This document shows, piece after piece, positions 16,130 to 23,976 of a stretch of DNA of 64,000 nt (within the stretch, counting starts at the first letter, position 1; every line of letters starts with the position of its first letter). The translations under genes and the position numbers were made by a program. Where the stretch lies: NCBI RefSeq assembly GCF_016741935.1, contig NZ_JAERRG010000002.1, positions 124,001 to 188,000 of the forward strand, written 5' to 3'. The notes below the pieces were generated by a model. The model was not told the origin of the DNA, made no database searches, and saw only the letters and a program-made list of their open reading frames with translations. The stretch is from Streptomyces endocoffeicus. GTDB lineage: Bacteria > Actinomycetota > Actinomycetes > Streptomycetales > Streptomycetaceae.

Positions 16130-17949
16130 CACCCCTGCCCCGCCGTCACGTGCTCGCCGGGACCGCCGTGGCGGGCGGACTGCTGGCCGTCGGCGCCCCG
16201 GGCGGCGCCTCGGCCGAGCCGACCCGGGCCTCGGCAGAGGCCCGGGTGGGGGTCGACAAGCCGTTCCTGGCCCTGCTCACCGAGGCGGCCGACGCCCGGG
16301 TGGCCGGGGTGGTGGACGGGCTCGAGACGGTCCTGAGCCAGCTGAACAACCTCGGCCAGGCCCGCCCCGCCGCCCGCAGCCTCCGGCTGCTCACCTCCGT
16401 CCAGGTGTGGGGCGACGCCGCCCACCACCACGACGACGCGCTGATCGCGCCGATGACCCGGCTCGCGGACGCGCTGGCCGCCGCCCAGTTCGACGACGGC
16501 CTCTACGACCAGGGCGCGGTCCACTCGCCCCCGGACACCGCCTTCTCGATCGTCGATCTGGGGCTGGTGTACGGCCTGCTGGACGCGGACGGCCACACCG
16601 GCACCCGGGCGATCCGCGCCACCTTGAAGAAGATCCTGCTCAAGGCGGGCAAGGGCCTGTCCACCGGCGGAGTGCACACCCCCAACCACCGCTGGAAGGT
16701 GTGCGTCGCGCTGGCCCGGATCAACTCCTTCTGGCCCGACGCGCGCTACACCCGCCGTATCGACGCCTGGCTGGCCGAGGGCATCGACGCTTACGGCAGC
16801 GGCCAGTACAGCGAGCGCAGCGCCACCTACGCGCCCATCGTCACCAACCCAGCGCTGCTGACCCTGGCCCGGCTCACCGAGCGCCCGGCCCTCTACGAGC
16901 ACGTACGCCGCAACCTGGACGCCACCCTCCACCTCCTGGAGCCCGACGGGGAGGTGGAGACGGTGCATTCGCGCCGCCAGGACCAGAAGACGGTCAAGCA
17001 TCTGTCCGAGTACTGGCTGCAGTTCCGGGCCCTGGCGCTCCGGGAGCGGGACGGGCGGTTCGCGGACGTGGCCGCCACCATCCAGCGGCGCGGCGCGGAT
17101 CAGACCTTCGACGAGACCCCGCTCGGGGACTTCCTCGCCGAGGTGCTGGACCATCCGGAGCTGGCCGCGCCGCTGCCCGGGGCCACGGGGACACCGGACG
17201 AGTTCACCTGGCGCGACAAGGACTGCGGGCTGGTCCGGATCGCGAAGGGGCGGACGCGGACCACTATCTTCGGCGGCACCGACTTCCCCGATGTCCACGC
17301 GATCTCCTCGGGTCTTTCCACCAACCCGACGTTCTTCAAGTGGCGCAAGGGCGCGGCCATCCTGGACTCGCTCCGGCTGTCCCCGCAGTTCTTCTCGCTC
17401 GGCCACTTCCGGGCCGAGGACGTGGCGCGCACGGCCGACGGCTGGCGGCTGTGGGCCGAGGTGCGGGCCGGATTCCACCTTCCGCTGCCGCCTCAGCACC
17501 GCCGCCCCGACGGGCGGTATCCGCTCACCGACGACGGCCGGTTCTGGTCCGCGATGGACTTTCCGCACCGCCCCAAGGAGTGGCGCACCCTGCGCACCGA
17601 GGTGCGGATCGCGGAGGCGGACGGCGGCTGGAACCTGGACCTCGAGATCGGCGAATCCGAGGTTTCGCTCGCCCTCGAACTGTGCTTCCGCAGTGGCGGA
17701 AAGCTGACCGGGGTCGACCCCGTGCCCGGCCAGAAGGACACGTATCAGCTGGTCAAGGGGTACGGAACCTATACGGCCGGCGATGACGTGATCACCTTCG
17801 GGCCCGGCAACGGCAGCGGCCCGCGCCAGCCCGCCGTCATGGACTCCGGCGAGCGCTACAGCTGGATGGGCGGCGATCTGACCCCGGCGGGGCAGCGGGT
17901 CCTGATCACCGGGCGTTCGCCGCTGCGCTACCGGCTCACCCTGCGCTGA
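16126..17949 (+). CDS. Tat-exported alpha/alpha-toroid protein, putative polysaccharide lyase or hydrolase
   Basis: A 607-residue secreted protein. The N-terminus PLPRRHVLAGTAVAGGLLAV has a twin-arginine signal. A helical region (about 40-330, LARINSFWPDARYTRRIDAW, YAPIVTNPALLTLARL) is followed by a beta-rich C-terminal half (about 370-600, FGGTDFPDVHAISSGLS, WKxRKGAAILDSLR-like). This order resembles heparinase II/III and related PL8/PL21-type lyases, but no catalytic set can be assigned by eye. Its place at the end of a sugar-import operon with a YesL-like protein supports extracellular glycan cleavage. The GTG start overlaps the previous stop. Confidence 0.68.
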   Translation: MTPLPRRHVLAGTAVAGGLLAVGAPGGASAEPTRASAEARVGVDKPFLALLTEAADARVAGVVDGLETVLSQLNNLGQARPAARSLRLLTSVQVWGDAAHHHDDALIAPMTRLADALAAAQFDDGLYDQGAVHSPPDTAFSIVDLGLVYGLLDADGHTGTRAIRATLKKILLKAGKGLSTGGVHTPNHRWKVCVALARINSFWPDARYTRRIDAWLAEGIDAYGSGQYSERSATYAPIVTNPALLTLARLTERPALYEHVRRNLDATLHLLEPDGEVETVHSRRQDQKTVKHLSEYWLQFRALALRERDGRFADVAATIQRRGADQTFDETPLGDFLAEVLDHPELAAPLPGATGTPDEFTWRDKDCGLVRIAKGRTRTTIFGGTDFPDVHAISSGLSTNPTFFKWRKGAAILDSLRLSPQFFSLGHFRAEDVARTADGWRLWAEVRAGFHLPLPPQHRRPDGRYPLTDDGRFWSAMDFPHRPKEWRTLRTEVRIAEADGGWNLDLEIGESEVSLALELCFRSGGKLTGVDPVPGQKDTYQLVKGYGTYTAGDDVITFGPGNGSGPRQPAVMDSGERYSWMGGDLTPAGQRVLITGRSPLRYRLTLR

Positions 17950-18023
17950 AGCGCTGACCACCCCCGCCCCTGTGTTCGGTCCTCTGTACAGGGGTGGGGC
18001 GGGGCGGTTAGCGTGGATGCTTA

Positions 18024-18035
18024 GAAAGCGCTTAC
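18024..18035. promoter_or_regulatory. LacI-type operator 2 (GAAAGCGCTTAC)
   Basis: A second AAGCGCTT palindrome at 18026-18033, 32 bp before the GTG of the next oxidoreductase. It shares AAGCGCTTAC with the site at 9397, so both transcription units are probably controlled by the LacI protein at 8206-9255. Confidence 0.65.
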
Positions 18036-18064
18036 TATCACTCGCGGTGAGGAGAAGAACCCAC

Positions 18065-19225
18065 GTGACACGCAAGACAGTGCGGATCGCCATGAACGGT
18101 GTGACCGGCCGGATGGGCTACCGCCAGCACCTCGTCCGCTCTCTCCTCGCCCTTCGCGAACAGGGCGGCCTGGACCTCGGCGACGGCACCGTGCTCTGGC
18201 CCGAGCCGCTGCTCGTCGGCCGCCGGGAGCACGCGCTCAAGGAGATCGCCGAGCACCACGGCCTCGACCCGGTCGCGGACGTCTCGACCGACCTGGACGC
18301 CGTGCTCGCGGACGACGGCGTCGACATCTACTTCGACGCGCAGGTCACCGCCGCCCGCGAGGAGGCCCTCAAGAAGGCCATCGCGGCGGGCAAGCACATC
18401 TACACCGAGAAGCCGACCGCCACCGGTCTGGAGGGCGCCCTGGAGCTGGCCCGGCTCGCCGAGGCGGCGGGCGTCAAGCACGGGGTGGTCCAGGACAAGA
18501 TCTTCCTGCCGGGGCTGCTGAAGCTGAAGCGCCTCATCGACGGCGGCTTCTTCGGCAGAATCCTTTCCGTGCGCGGGGAGTTCGGCTACTGGGTCTTCGA
18601 GGGCGACTGGCAGGCCGCCCAGCGGCCCTCCTGGAACTACCGCGCCGAGGACGGCGGCGGCATCGTCGTCGACATGTTCCCGCACTGGGACTACGTGCTG
18701 CATGAGCTGTTCGGCCCCGTACGCACCGTCCAGGCCCAGGCCACCACCCACATCCCGACCCGCTGGGACGAGCGCGGAAAGCCGTACGAGGCCACCGCCG
18801 ACGACTCGGCCTACGGCGTCTTCCAGCTCGAGGGCGGCGTCATCGCCCAGATCAACTCCTCCTGGGCGGTCCGGGTGAACCGCGACGAACTGGTGGAGTT
18901 CCAGGTCGACGGCACCGAGGGCTCGGCCGTCGCGGGCCTGCGCAACTGCCGCGTCCAGCACCGCTCGCACACCCCCAAGCCGGTCTGGAACCCCGATCTG
19001 CCCGCCACCGAGGCGTTCCGCGACCAGTGGCAGCAGGTGCCGGACAACGAGGAGTTCGACAATGGCTTCAAGGCGCAGTGGGAGCTCTTCCTGCGCCATG
19101 TCGCGCTCGACGAGCCCTGGCGCTGGGACCTGCTGGCCGGCGCGCGCGGCGTCCAGCTCGCCGAGCTGGGCCTGAAGTCGTCGGCGGAGGGCCGCCGGCT
19201 GGACGTACCGGAGCTGAGCCTGTGA
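18065..19225 (+). CDS. Gfo/Idh/MocA-family oxidoreductase (second of the locus)
   Basis: A 386-residue protein with an N-terminal Rossmann domain (VRIAMNGVTGRMGYRQHL) and the EKP motif in HIYTEKPTATGL. The catalytic segment GGGIVVDMFPHWDYVLHEL follows. It differs clearly from the 9436 enzyme, so it probably acts on a later intermediate. The GTG at 18065 has GAGGAGAAG 9 nt upstream; the frame is open for 31 more codons, but those cover the operator. It heads a three-gene unit with the DUF993 protein and the isomerase. Its last codons lie in a 38-bp tandem duplication. Confidence 0.9.
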   Translation: MTRKTVRIAMNGVTGRMGYRQHLVRSLLALREQGGLDLGDGTVLWPEPLLVGRREHALKEIAEHHGLDPVADVSTDLDAVLADDGVDIYFDAQVTAAREEALKKAIAAGKHIYTEKPTATGLEGALELARLAEAAGVKHGVVQDKIFLPGLLKLKRLIDGGFFGRILSVRGEFGYWVFEGDWQAAQRPSWNYRAEDGGGIVVDMFPHWDYVLHELFGPVRTVQAQATTHIPTRWDERGKPYEATADDSAYGVFQLEGGVIAQINSSWAVRVNRDELVEFQVDGTEGSAVAGLRNCRVQHRSHTPKPVWNPDLPATEAFRDQWQQVPDNEEFDNGFKAQWELFLRHVALDEPWRWDLLAGARGVQLAELGLKSSAEGRRLDVPELSL

Positions 19226-19312
19226 CCATCCACCGTCTGGACGTACCGGAGCCGAGCCTGTGACCATCCATCGTCTGGACGTACCGGAGCCGAGCCTGTG
19301 ACCATCCACCTT
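19199..19312 (+). repeat. 38-bp tandem triplication carrying GTGA-coupled mini-ORFs
   Basis: Three copies start at 19199, 19237 and 19275 and differ at only a few bases. Each contains the end of the oxidoreductase frame (LDVPE[L/P]SL, stop) overlapped by a GTG start. The result is two complete 13-codon ORFs (MTIHRLDVPEPSL, starts 19222 and 19260) between the oxidoreductase stop and the real DUF993 start at 19298, each linked to the next by a GTGA overlap. Confidence 0.88.
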
Positions 19313-20467
19313 CCCGCGCCGGGCGGTACGACCCGCGCCTACGAACCCCGCGCCGAGCCGCTGTCGCCGACCCCCGGGGCCCCCTTCACCTCCCGCGTCG
19401 TCTTCTCGGCCGCGCATGTCGTGGCCGACCCGTACGCCGATGTGACCCCCGACGGCCCGGCCGCCGTGGACTGGGACGCCACCCTGGCCTTCCGCCGCCA
19501 CCTGTGGTCCCACGGGCTGGGCGTGGCCGAGGCCATGGACACCGCCCAGCGCGGTATGGGCCTGGACTGGGCGGGCGCCGCCGAGCTGATCCGCCGCTCG
19601 GCGGCCGAGGCCAAGGCGGTCGGCGGCCGGATCGCCTGCGGCGTCGGCACCGACCAGCTCTCCGCCACCGAGATCGGCTACCCGTACGGACTGGACGAGG
19701 TCCGGGCGGCGTACGAGGAGCAGCTGGCCGTCTGCGAGGAGTCCGGCGCCCAGGCCATCCTGATGGCCTCGCGCGCCCTGTGCGCCGTGGCCAAGGGCCC
19801 CGAGGACTATCTCGAGGTCTACGGCCATCTGCTGCGCCAGTCCGCCGAGCCGGTGATCCTGCACTGGCTCGGCCCGATGTTCGACCCGGCGCTGGAGGGC
19901 TACTGGGGCAGCACCGACCTGGACGCCGCCACCCGTACCTTCCTCGACGTCATCGCCGCCCACCCCGACAAGGTCGACGGCATCAAGGTCTCCCTGCTCG
20001 ACGCCCAGCGCGAGATCGACCTGCGGCGCAAGCTGCCGGACGGGGTGCGCTGCTACACGGGCGACGACTTCAACTACCCCGAGCTGATCGCGGGCGACGA
20101 CCGGGGCTTCAGCCACGCCCTGCTCGGCATCTTCGATCCGCTGGGTCCGCTGGCGGCGGAGGCCGTGCGCAAGCTGGACACCGGCGATGTGGCCGCCTTC
20201 CGTGCCCTGCTGGACCCGACCGTGGAGCTCTCCCGCCACCTCTTCCAGACCCCGACCCGCTACTACAAGACGGGCGTGGTGCTGCTGGCCTGGCTGGCGG
20301 GCCACCAGTCGCACTTCACGATGGTCGGTGGCCTGCAGTCGGCCCGTTCGCTGCCGCATCTGGGGCGGGCGTACGAACTGGCGGACGGGCTGGGCCTGTT
20401 CCCGGATCCGGCGCTGGCGGAATCCCGTATGAAACACCTGCTGTCCGTGTACGGAGTGACCCAATGA
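19298..20467 (+). CDS. DUF993 protein, DHDPS-like class I aldolase fold
   Basis: A 389-residue TIM-barrel protein of the DUF993 family, usually placed near dihydrodipicolinate synthases. It shows FTSRVVFSAAHVVADPYAD, RIACGVGTDQL, ILHWLGPMFDPALEGYWG, KVDGIKVSLLDAQREI and YTGDDFNYPELI. The Lys in DGIKVSLLD is well placed to be the Schiff-base lysine of an aldolase or dehydratase. In this context it probably cleaves or dehydrates a keto sugar acid made by the preceding oxidoreductase. Its GTG start is the third of three duplicated GTGs. It overlaps the isomerase start in ATGA. Confidence 0.82.
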   Translation: MTIHLPAPGGTTRAYEPRAEPLSPTPGAPFTSRVVFSAAHVVADPYADVTPDGPAAVDWDATLAFRRHLWSHGLGVAEAMDTAQRGMGLDWAGAAELIRRSAAEAKAVGGRIACGVGTDQLSATEIGYPYGLDEVRAAYEEQLAVCEESGAQAILMASRALCAVAKGPEDYLEVYGHLLRQSAEPVILHWLGPMFDPALEGYWGSTDLDAATRTFLDVIAAHPDKVDGIKVSLLDAQREIDLRRKLPDGVRCYTGDDFNYPELIAGDDRGFSHALLGIFDPLGPLAAEAVRKLDTGDVAAFRALLDPTVELSRHLFQTPTRYYKTGVVLLAWLAGHQSHFTMVGGLQSARSLPHLGRAYELADGLGLFPDPALAESRMKHLLSVYGVTQ

Positions 20468-21297
20468 GCCCCGTTGTGCCCCGGCTGAGCCTCAACCAGG
20501 AAACGATCAAGCAGTGGTCGCTGCCCGAGCTGGCGGAGGGCTGCGCCAAGGCGGGCGTCACGGGCGTGGGCCTGTGGCGCGAGCCGGTCCAGAAGTACGG
20601 CGTGGCGGCGGCGGCCGAGCTGGTGCGCGGCGCGGGCCTGACCGTCACCAGCCTGTGCCGGGGCGGCTTCTTCACCGCGAGCGAGCCAGAGGCGCGGGCT
20701 ACGGCCCTGGCCGACAACCGCCGGGCCATCGACGAGGCCGCCACCCTGGGCACCGACACCCTGGTCCTGGTCTCCGGCGGTCTGCCGGACGGCAGCCGCG
20801 ATCTCTTCGCCGCCCGCGAGCGGATCGCCGACGCGCTGGGGGAGCTCGCCCCGTACGCCGCCGACCACGGCGTCCGCCTGGCCATCGAGCCCCTGCACCC
20901 CATGTACGCGTCCGACCGCTGCGTGGTCTCCACCCTCGCCCAGGCCCTCGACCTTGCGACATGCTTCCCGGCGGAGCAGGTGGGCGTCGTCGTGGACACG
21001 TACCACCTGTGGTGGGACGACACGGTCGCGGACCAGATCGCCCGCGCGGGCGCGGGCGGCCGCATCGCCGCCTTCCAGCTCGCCGACTGGGTCACCCCGC
21101 TCCCGGAGGGCGTACTGCTGGGCCGGGGCCAACTCGGCGACGGATCGGTGGACTTCCGCTGGTTCCGCGAACAGGTCGACGCGACGGGCTACACCGGCCC
21201 GATCGAGGTCGAGATCTTCAACCCGGACCTGTGGGCCCGGGACGGCGCGGAGGTCCTGGCGGAGGTCGCCGAGCGGTACCGGACACTGGTGCTTTAG
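20464..21297 (+). CDS. Sugar phosphate isomerase/epimerase (full-length copy)
   Basis: A 277-residue xylose-isomerase-like TIM barrel (VPRLSLNQETIKQWSLPELA, VRLAIEPLHPMYASDRCVV, VGVVVDTYHLWWDD, YTGPIEVEIFNPDLW). The conserved E, D, H and final E form the divalent-metal site. It ends the LacI-controlled unit. Bases 20595-21299 are repeated at 32833-33537 with 18 mismatches counted by eye and no indels. The convergent acetoacetyl-CoA synthetase of the island ends 5 bp downstream, and a small TTTAGCG-A-CGCTAAA palindrome spans both stops. Confidence 0.9.
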   Translation: MSPVVPRLSLNQETIKQWSLPELAEGCAKAGVTGVGLWREPVQKYGVAAAAELVRGAGLTVTSLCRGGFFTASEPEARATALADNRRAIDEAATLGTDTLVLVSGGLPDGSRDLFAARERIADALGELAPYAADHGVRLAIEPLHPMYASDRCVVSTLAQALDLATCFPAEQVGVVVDTYHLWWDDTVADQIARAGAGGRIAAFQLADWVTPLPEGVLLGRGQLGDGSVDFRWFREQVDATGYTGPIEVEIFNPDLWARDGAEVLAEVAERYRTLVL

Positions 21298-21299
21298 CG
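20595..21299. repeat. Left copy of the 705-bp direct repeat flanking the island
   Basis: This segment and 32833-33537 align end to end without gaps (about 97% identity by manual count). Homology stops abruptly at both ends. The left copy is part of the intact isomerase. Confidence 0.93.
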
Positions 21300-21302
21300 A
21301 CG

Positions 21303-23291
21303 CTAAACGGCGGCGAATTCCGCGAACCACGCCAGCATCTCGGGGTGTGTCACAGCGCCCTCGCTGCTCACCTCGCCCACCTGTGCGCCCTGGAGGATGC
21401 GCTTGACCGGCACTTCGAGTTTCTTGCCGGTCAGCGTGCGCGGCACAGCGGTGATCTGCGTGATCACATCGGGGACGTGGCGGGGGGAGAGCTCGCGGCG
21501 GATCGCCGCGTTGATGCGTGCGCGCAGATCGTCGTCGAGCACGACGTCTTCGCCCGTGACGACGAACAGGGGCATGAAGTAGCCGCCGTCGGGCTGCTCC
21601 GCGCCGATGACGAGGCTGTCGGCGATCTCGGGGAACTGCTCGACCACCGCGTAGATGTCGGCCGATCCCATGCGGATGCCCATGCGGTTGAGAGTGGAGT
21701 CCGAGCGTCCGGCCACCACGACCGACAGGTCCTCGCCGATGGTGACCCAGTCGCCGTGCCGCCACACACCTGGGTAGGTGTCGAAGTAGCTGGCCCGGTA
21801 GCGGGATCCGTCGGGGTCGTCGACGAAGTACAGGGGCATCGACGGCATCGGCCCGGTGACGACGAGTTCGCCCTGCTCGTCGGTCACGGGACGGCCGTTG
21901 GAATCCCAGGCGGCCAGCGCGACACCGAGCGCGGGTGCGGGGATACGGCCGGTGCGCACGGGCAGCAGCGCGGAGGCGGCGGCGAGGGCGGAGCAGACAT
22001 CGGTGCCGCCGCAGACCGACTGGAACCAGACGCCGGGCAGCTGCTGGTGGGCCCAGTGCCAGGTGGACGCCGGGAGCGACGAACCGGTCTGCAGGATGGT
22101 GCGCAGACGCGTCAGGCCGAGCGTTGCGGACGGGCGGGCACCGGCTTTCTCGCCCGCGGCGAGATAGGCCGCGCCGACGCCGACCACGGTGGCGCCGGTG
22201 CGCTCGGCGATCCGCCACGCGCCGTCGACGTCGGGGTGGGTTGGGCTGCCGTCGTAGAGGATGATCGTGCTGCCGTGGAGCAGACCGCCGACCAGGGAGT
22301 TCCACACCATCCAGCTCGTGGAGCTGAAGAACAGGAACCGGTCGTCGGCGCGGAGATCGGTCCCGAGACCGTGCGCCTTGAGCAACTCGACGGTGATGCC
22401 GCCGTGGCTCTGCACGATGCCCTTGGGCACGCCGGTCGTGCCGGAGGACCACAGGATCCACAGCGGGTGGTCGAACGAGGTGTCCGCGAAACTCAGCAGG
22501 TCCTGAGCCGTGGGGAGCGCGGACCAGGCGTGCTGCCGGATGTCGGAGCGGGTGGTCCACGGCCCGTCGGCGGAGGTGTAGAGGCTGTCCACGGCGAGCA
22601 GGTGGCGCAGGGTGGGCAGGTTGTCGGCGATCTCGGCGACGGCCGGGCGCCGGTCGTACTCCTTGCCGCCGTGCCGGTAGCCGTCGGCGGCCACGAGCAC
22701 GGTCGGCCGGGCCTGCCGTAGCCGGGCGAGCACGCTGGGAGTTCCGAAGTCGGGCGAGCACACCGTCCAGATGGCGCCGACCGAGGCGGTTGCCAGCAGG
22801 GCGACCACGGCCTGCGGCAGGTTCGGCAGGTAGCCGGCGACGCAGTCGCCCGGTCCGACGCCCATGCCGCGCAGGACCTGGGCGACGGTGGCGACCTGGT
22901 CGCGCAGCTGTGCCCAGGAGGTCTCGTGCGGTTCGCCCCGCTCGTCGACGGCGATGAGGGCGGGGCGGGTGTCGACGCCGGCTGCCAGGCACCGCTCGGC
23001 GAAGTTGATCCACGCGCCGGGGAACCAGCGGGCCCCCGGCATCGCGGTGTCGGCCAGCACCCGGCCGGGACGGTCGGCCGTGTGACCCGTCACGGTGTCC
23101 AGGCCGTAGAACTCCCAGACCGCGGACCAGAAGCCGGGCAGGTGGGTGGAGCTCCACCGCCACAACTGCGTGTAGTCGGCGAACTCCAGTCCCCGTTCGT
23201 CGTGGAGCCAGCGTATGAACGCGGCGACGTTGGAGTTCTCCGCCTGGTCGGGGGTGGGCGACCACAGCAGGTCAATGTCGGTGCTCATCAT
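21303..23291 (-). CDS. Acetoacetyl-CoA synthetase
   Basis: A 662-residue ANL-superfamily ligase. Residues 35-95 carry the acetyl-CoA-synthetase N-terminal cap. The ATP-binding P-loop is LWILWSSGTTGVPKGIVQSH, and the C-terminal subdomain has the catalytic lysine in TLTGKKLEVPVKRIL. Length and the cap match acetoacetate:CoA ligases (EC 6.2.1.16) better than acetyl-CoA synthetases. It would recapture the acetoacetate released by the BKACE enzyme at 27458. The start is the first of two adjacent ATGs (23291, 23288) behind AGGGAAACG. It is the last gene of the island's minus-strand operon. Confidence 0.88.
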   Translation of the reverse strand: MMSTDIDLLWSPTPDQAENSNVAAFIRWLHDERGLEFADYTQLWRWSSTHLPGFWSAVWEFYGLDTVTGHTADRPGRVLADTAMPGARWFPGAWINFAERCLAAGVDTRPALIAVDERGEPHETSWAQLRDQVATVAQVLRGMGVGPGDCVAGYLPNLPQAVVALLATASVGAIWTVCSPDFGTPSVLARLRQARPTVLVAADGYRHGGKEYDRRPAVAEIADNLPTLRHLLAVDSLYTSADGPWTTRSDIRQHAWSALPTAQDLLSFADTSFDHPLWILWSSGTTGVPKGIVQSHGGITVELLKAHGLGTDLRADDRFLFFSSTSWMVWNSLVGGLLHGSTIILYDGSPTHPDVDGAWRIAERTGATVVGVGAAYLAAGEKAGARPSATLGLTRLRTILQTGSSLPASTWHWAHQQLPGVWFQSVCGGTDVCSALAAASALLPVRTGRIPAPALGVALAAWDSNGRPVTDEQGELVVTGPMPSMPLYFVDDPDGSRYRASYFDTYPGVWRHGDWVTIGEDLSVVVAGRSDSTLNRMGIRMGSADIYAVVEQFPEIADSLVIGAEQPDGGYFMPLFVVTGEDVVLDDDLRARINAAIRRELSPRHVPDVITQITAVPRTLTGKKLEVPVKRILQGAQVGEVSSEGAVTHPEMLAWFAEFAAV

Positions 23292-23397
23292 CGTTTCCCT
23301 GGTGGTGATGGGGCCGGGTGTGCGGGATCGGTGCTCCACGGCAGCGTGGGCGGGGTGACGCTAGAAGCGGAAGGAGCCGGCGGGCCCCTCGGCGCCG

Positions 23398-23976
23398 TCA
23401 GCCGCGTTCGAGGTCGCGCAGCAGTTCCTCGGCCTGCGGCCAAGGGCCGTAGCCGGCGGCCGGGTTGAGGTGGCCGACCTCTCCGAGCTCGACGACCCGG
23501 CTGCCCCAGTCCCGGGCGAGCTCGACGACCGGGGCGAAGCCTCCGAGCGGGTCGTTCGCGCTGACGGCGACGATGCTGCGGAAGGGAAGGGGCCCCCGCG
23601 GGACTGGCGTCCAGCCGAGGTCGGCCAGGGCGTCCGGCGTGGGGTGGCCGTCGGGGAGGGGGGTGCCGAAGTCCGGAGGGGTGGCCAGCAGGGCGCCGAC
23701 CACCTCGGCGCTGTGCTGGTGGGCCCAGTGCACGCTGGTGATCACCCCGGCGCTGTGCGCGACCAAGGTCATGGGGCCGTCGACGGCCGACACGACCGAG
23801 TGGAGGGCTTCGACTCGGGCTGTGCGGCTGAGGCGGTCCTGGTCCAGCGGTGGGACGGTCCGCACGTCACGGCCGGCGGCGGTGAGAGTCCGGGCCAGGG
23901 CTGTCTGCCAGTGCTCGGCGATATGGTCGCGCAGCCCCGGCACGATGACGACGGTGGGCTGGAGGGGAATGCTCAT
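23398..23976 (-). CDS. RBBP9/YdeN-family serine hydrolase
   Basis: A 192-residue compact alpha/beta hydrolase. The nucleophile elbow is VAHSAGVI, the acid lies in AVSANDPLGG, and the catalytic His is in GHLNPAAGYGPWP, the hallmark C-terminal motif of RBBP9-like enzymes. It could open an ester or lactone in the island's pathway. Its ATG overlaps the MFS stop by 4 bp, so it is translated with the transporter. Confidence 0.88.
   Translation of the reverse strand: MSIPLQPTVVIVPGLRDHIAEHWQTALARTLTAAGRDVRTVPPLDQDRLSRTARVEALHSVVSAVDGPMTLVAHSAGVITSVHWAHQHSAEVVGALLATPPDFGTPLPDGHPTPDALADLGWTPVPRGPLPFRSIVAVSANDPLGGFAPVVELARDWGSRVVELGEVGHLNPAAGYGPWPQAEELLRDLERG

Noticed and set aside
20263..23265. A 1000-codon minus-strand open frame across the left island junction
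   Set aside because: Low-complexity Arg/Pro/Ala text antisense to the isomerase and out of frame with the acetoacetyl-CoA synthetase; no family features.
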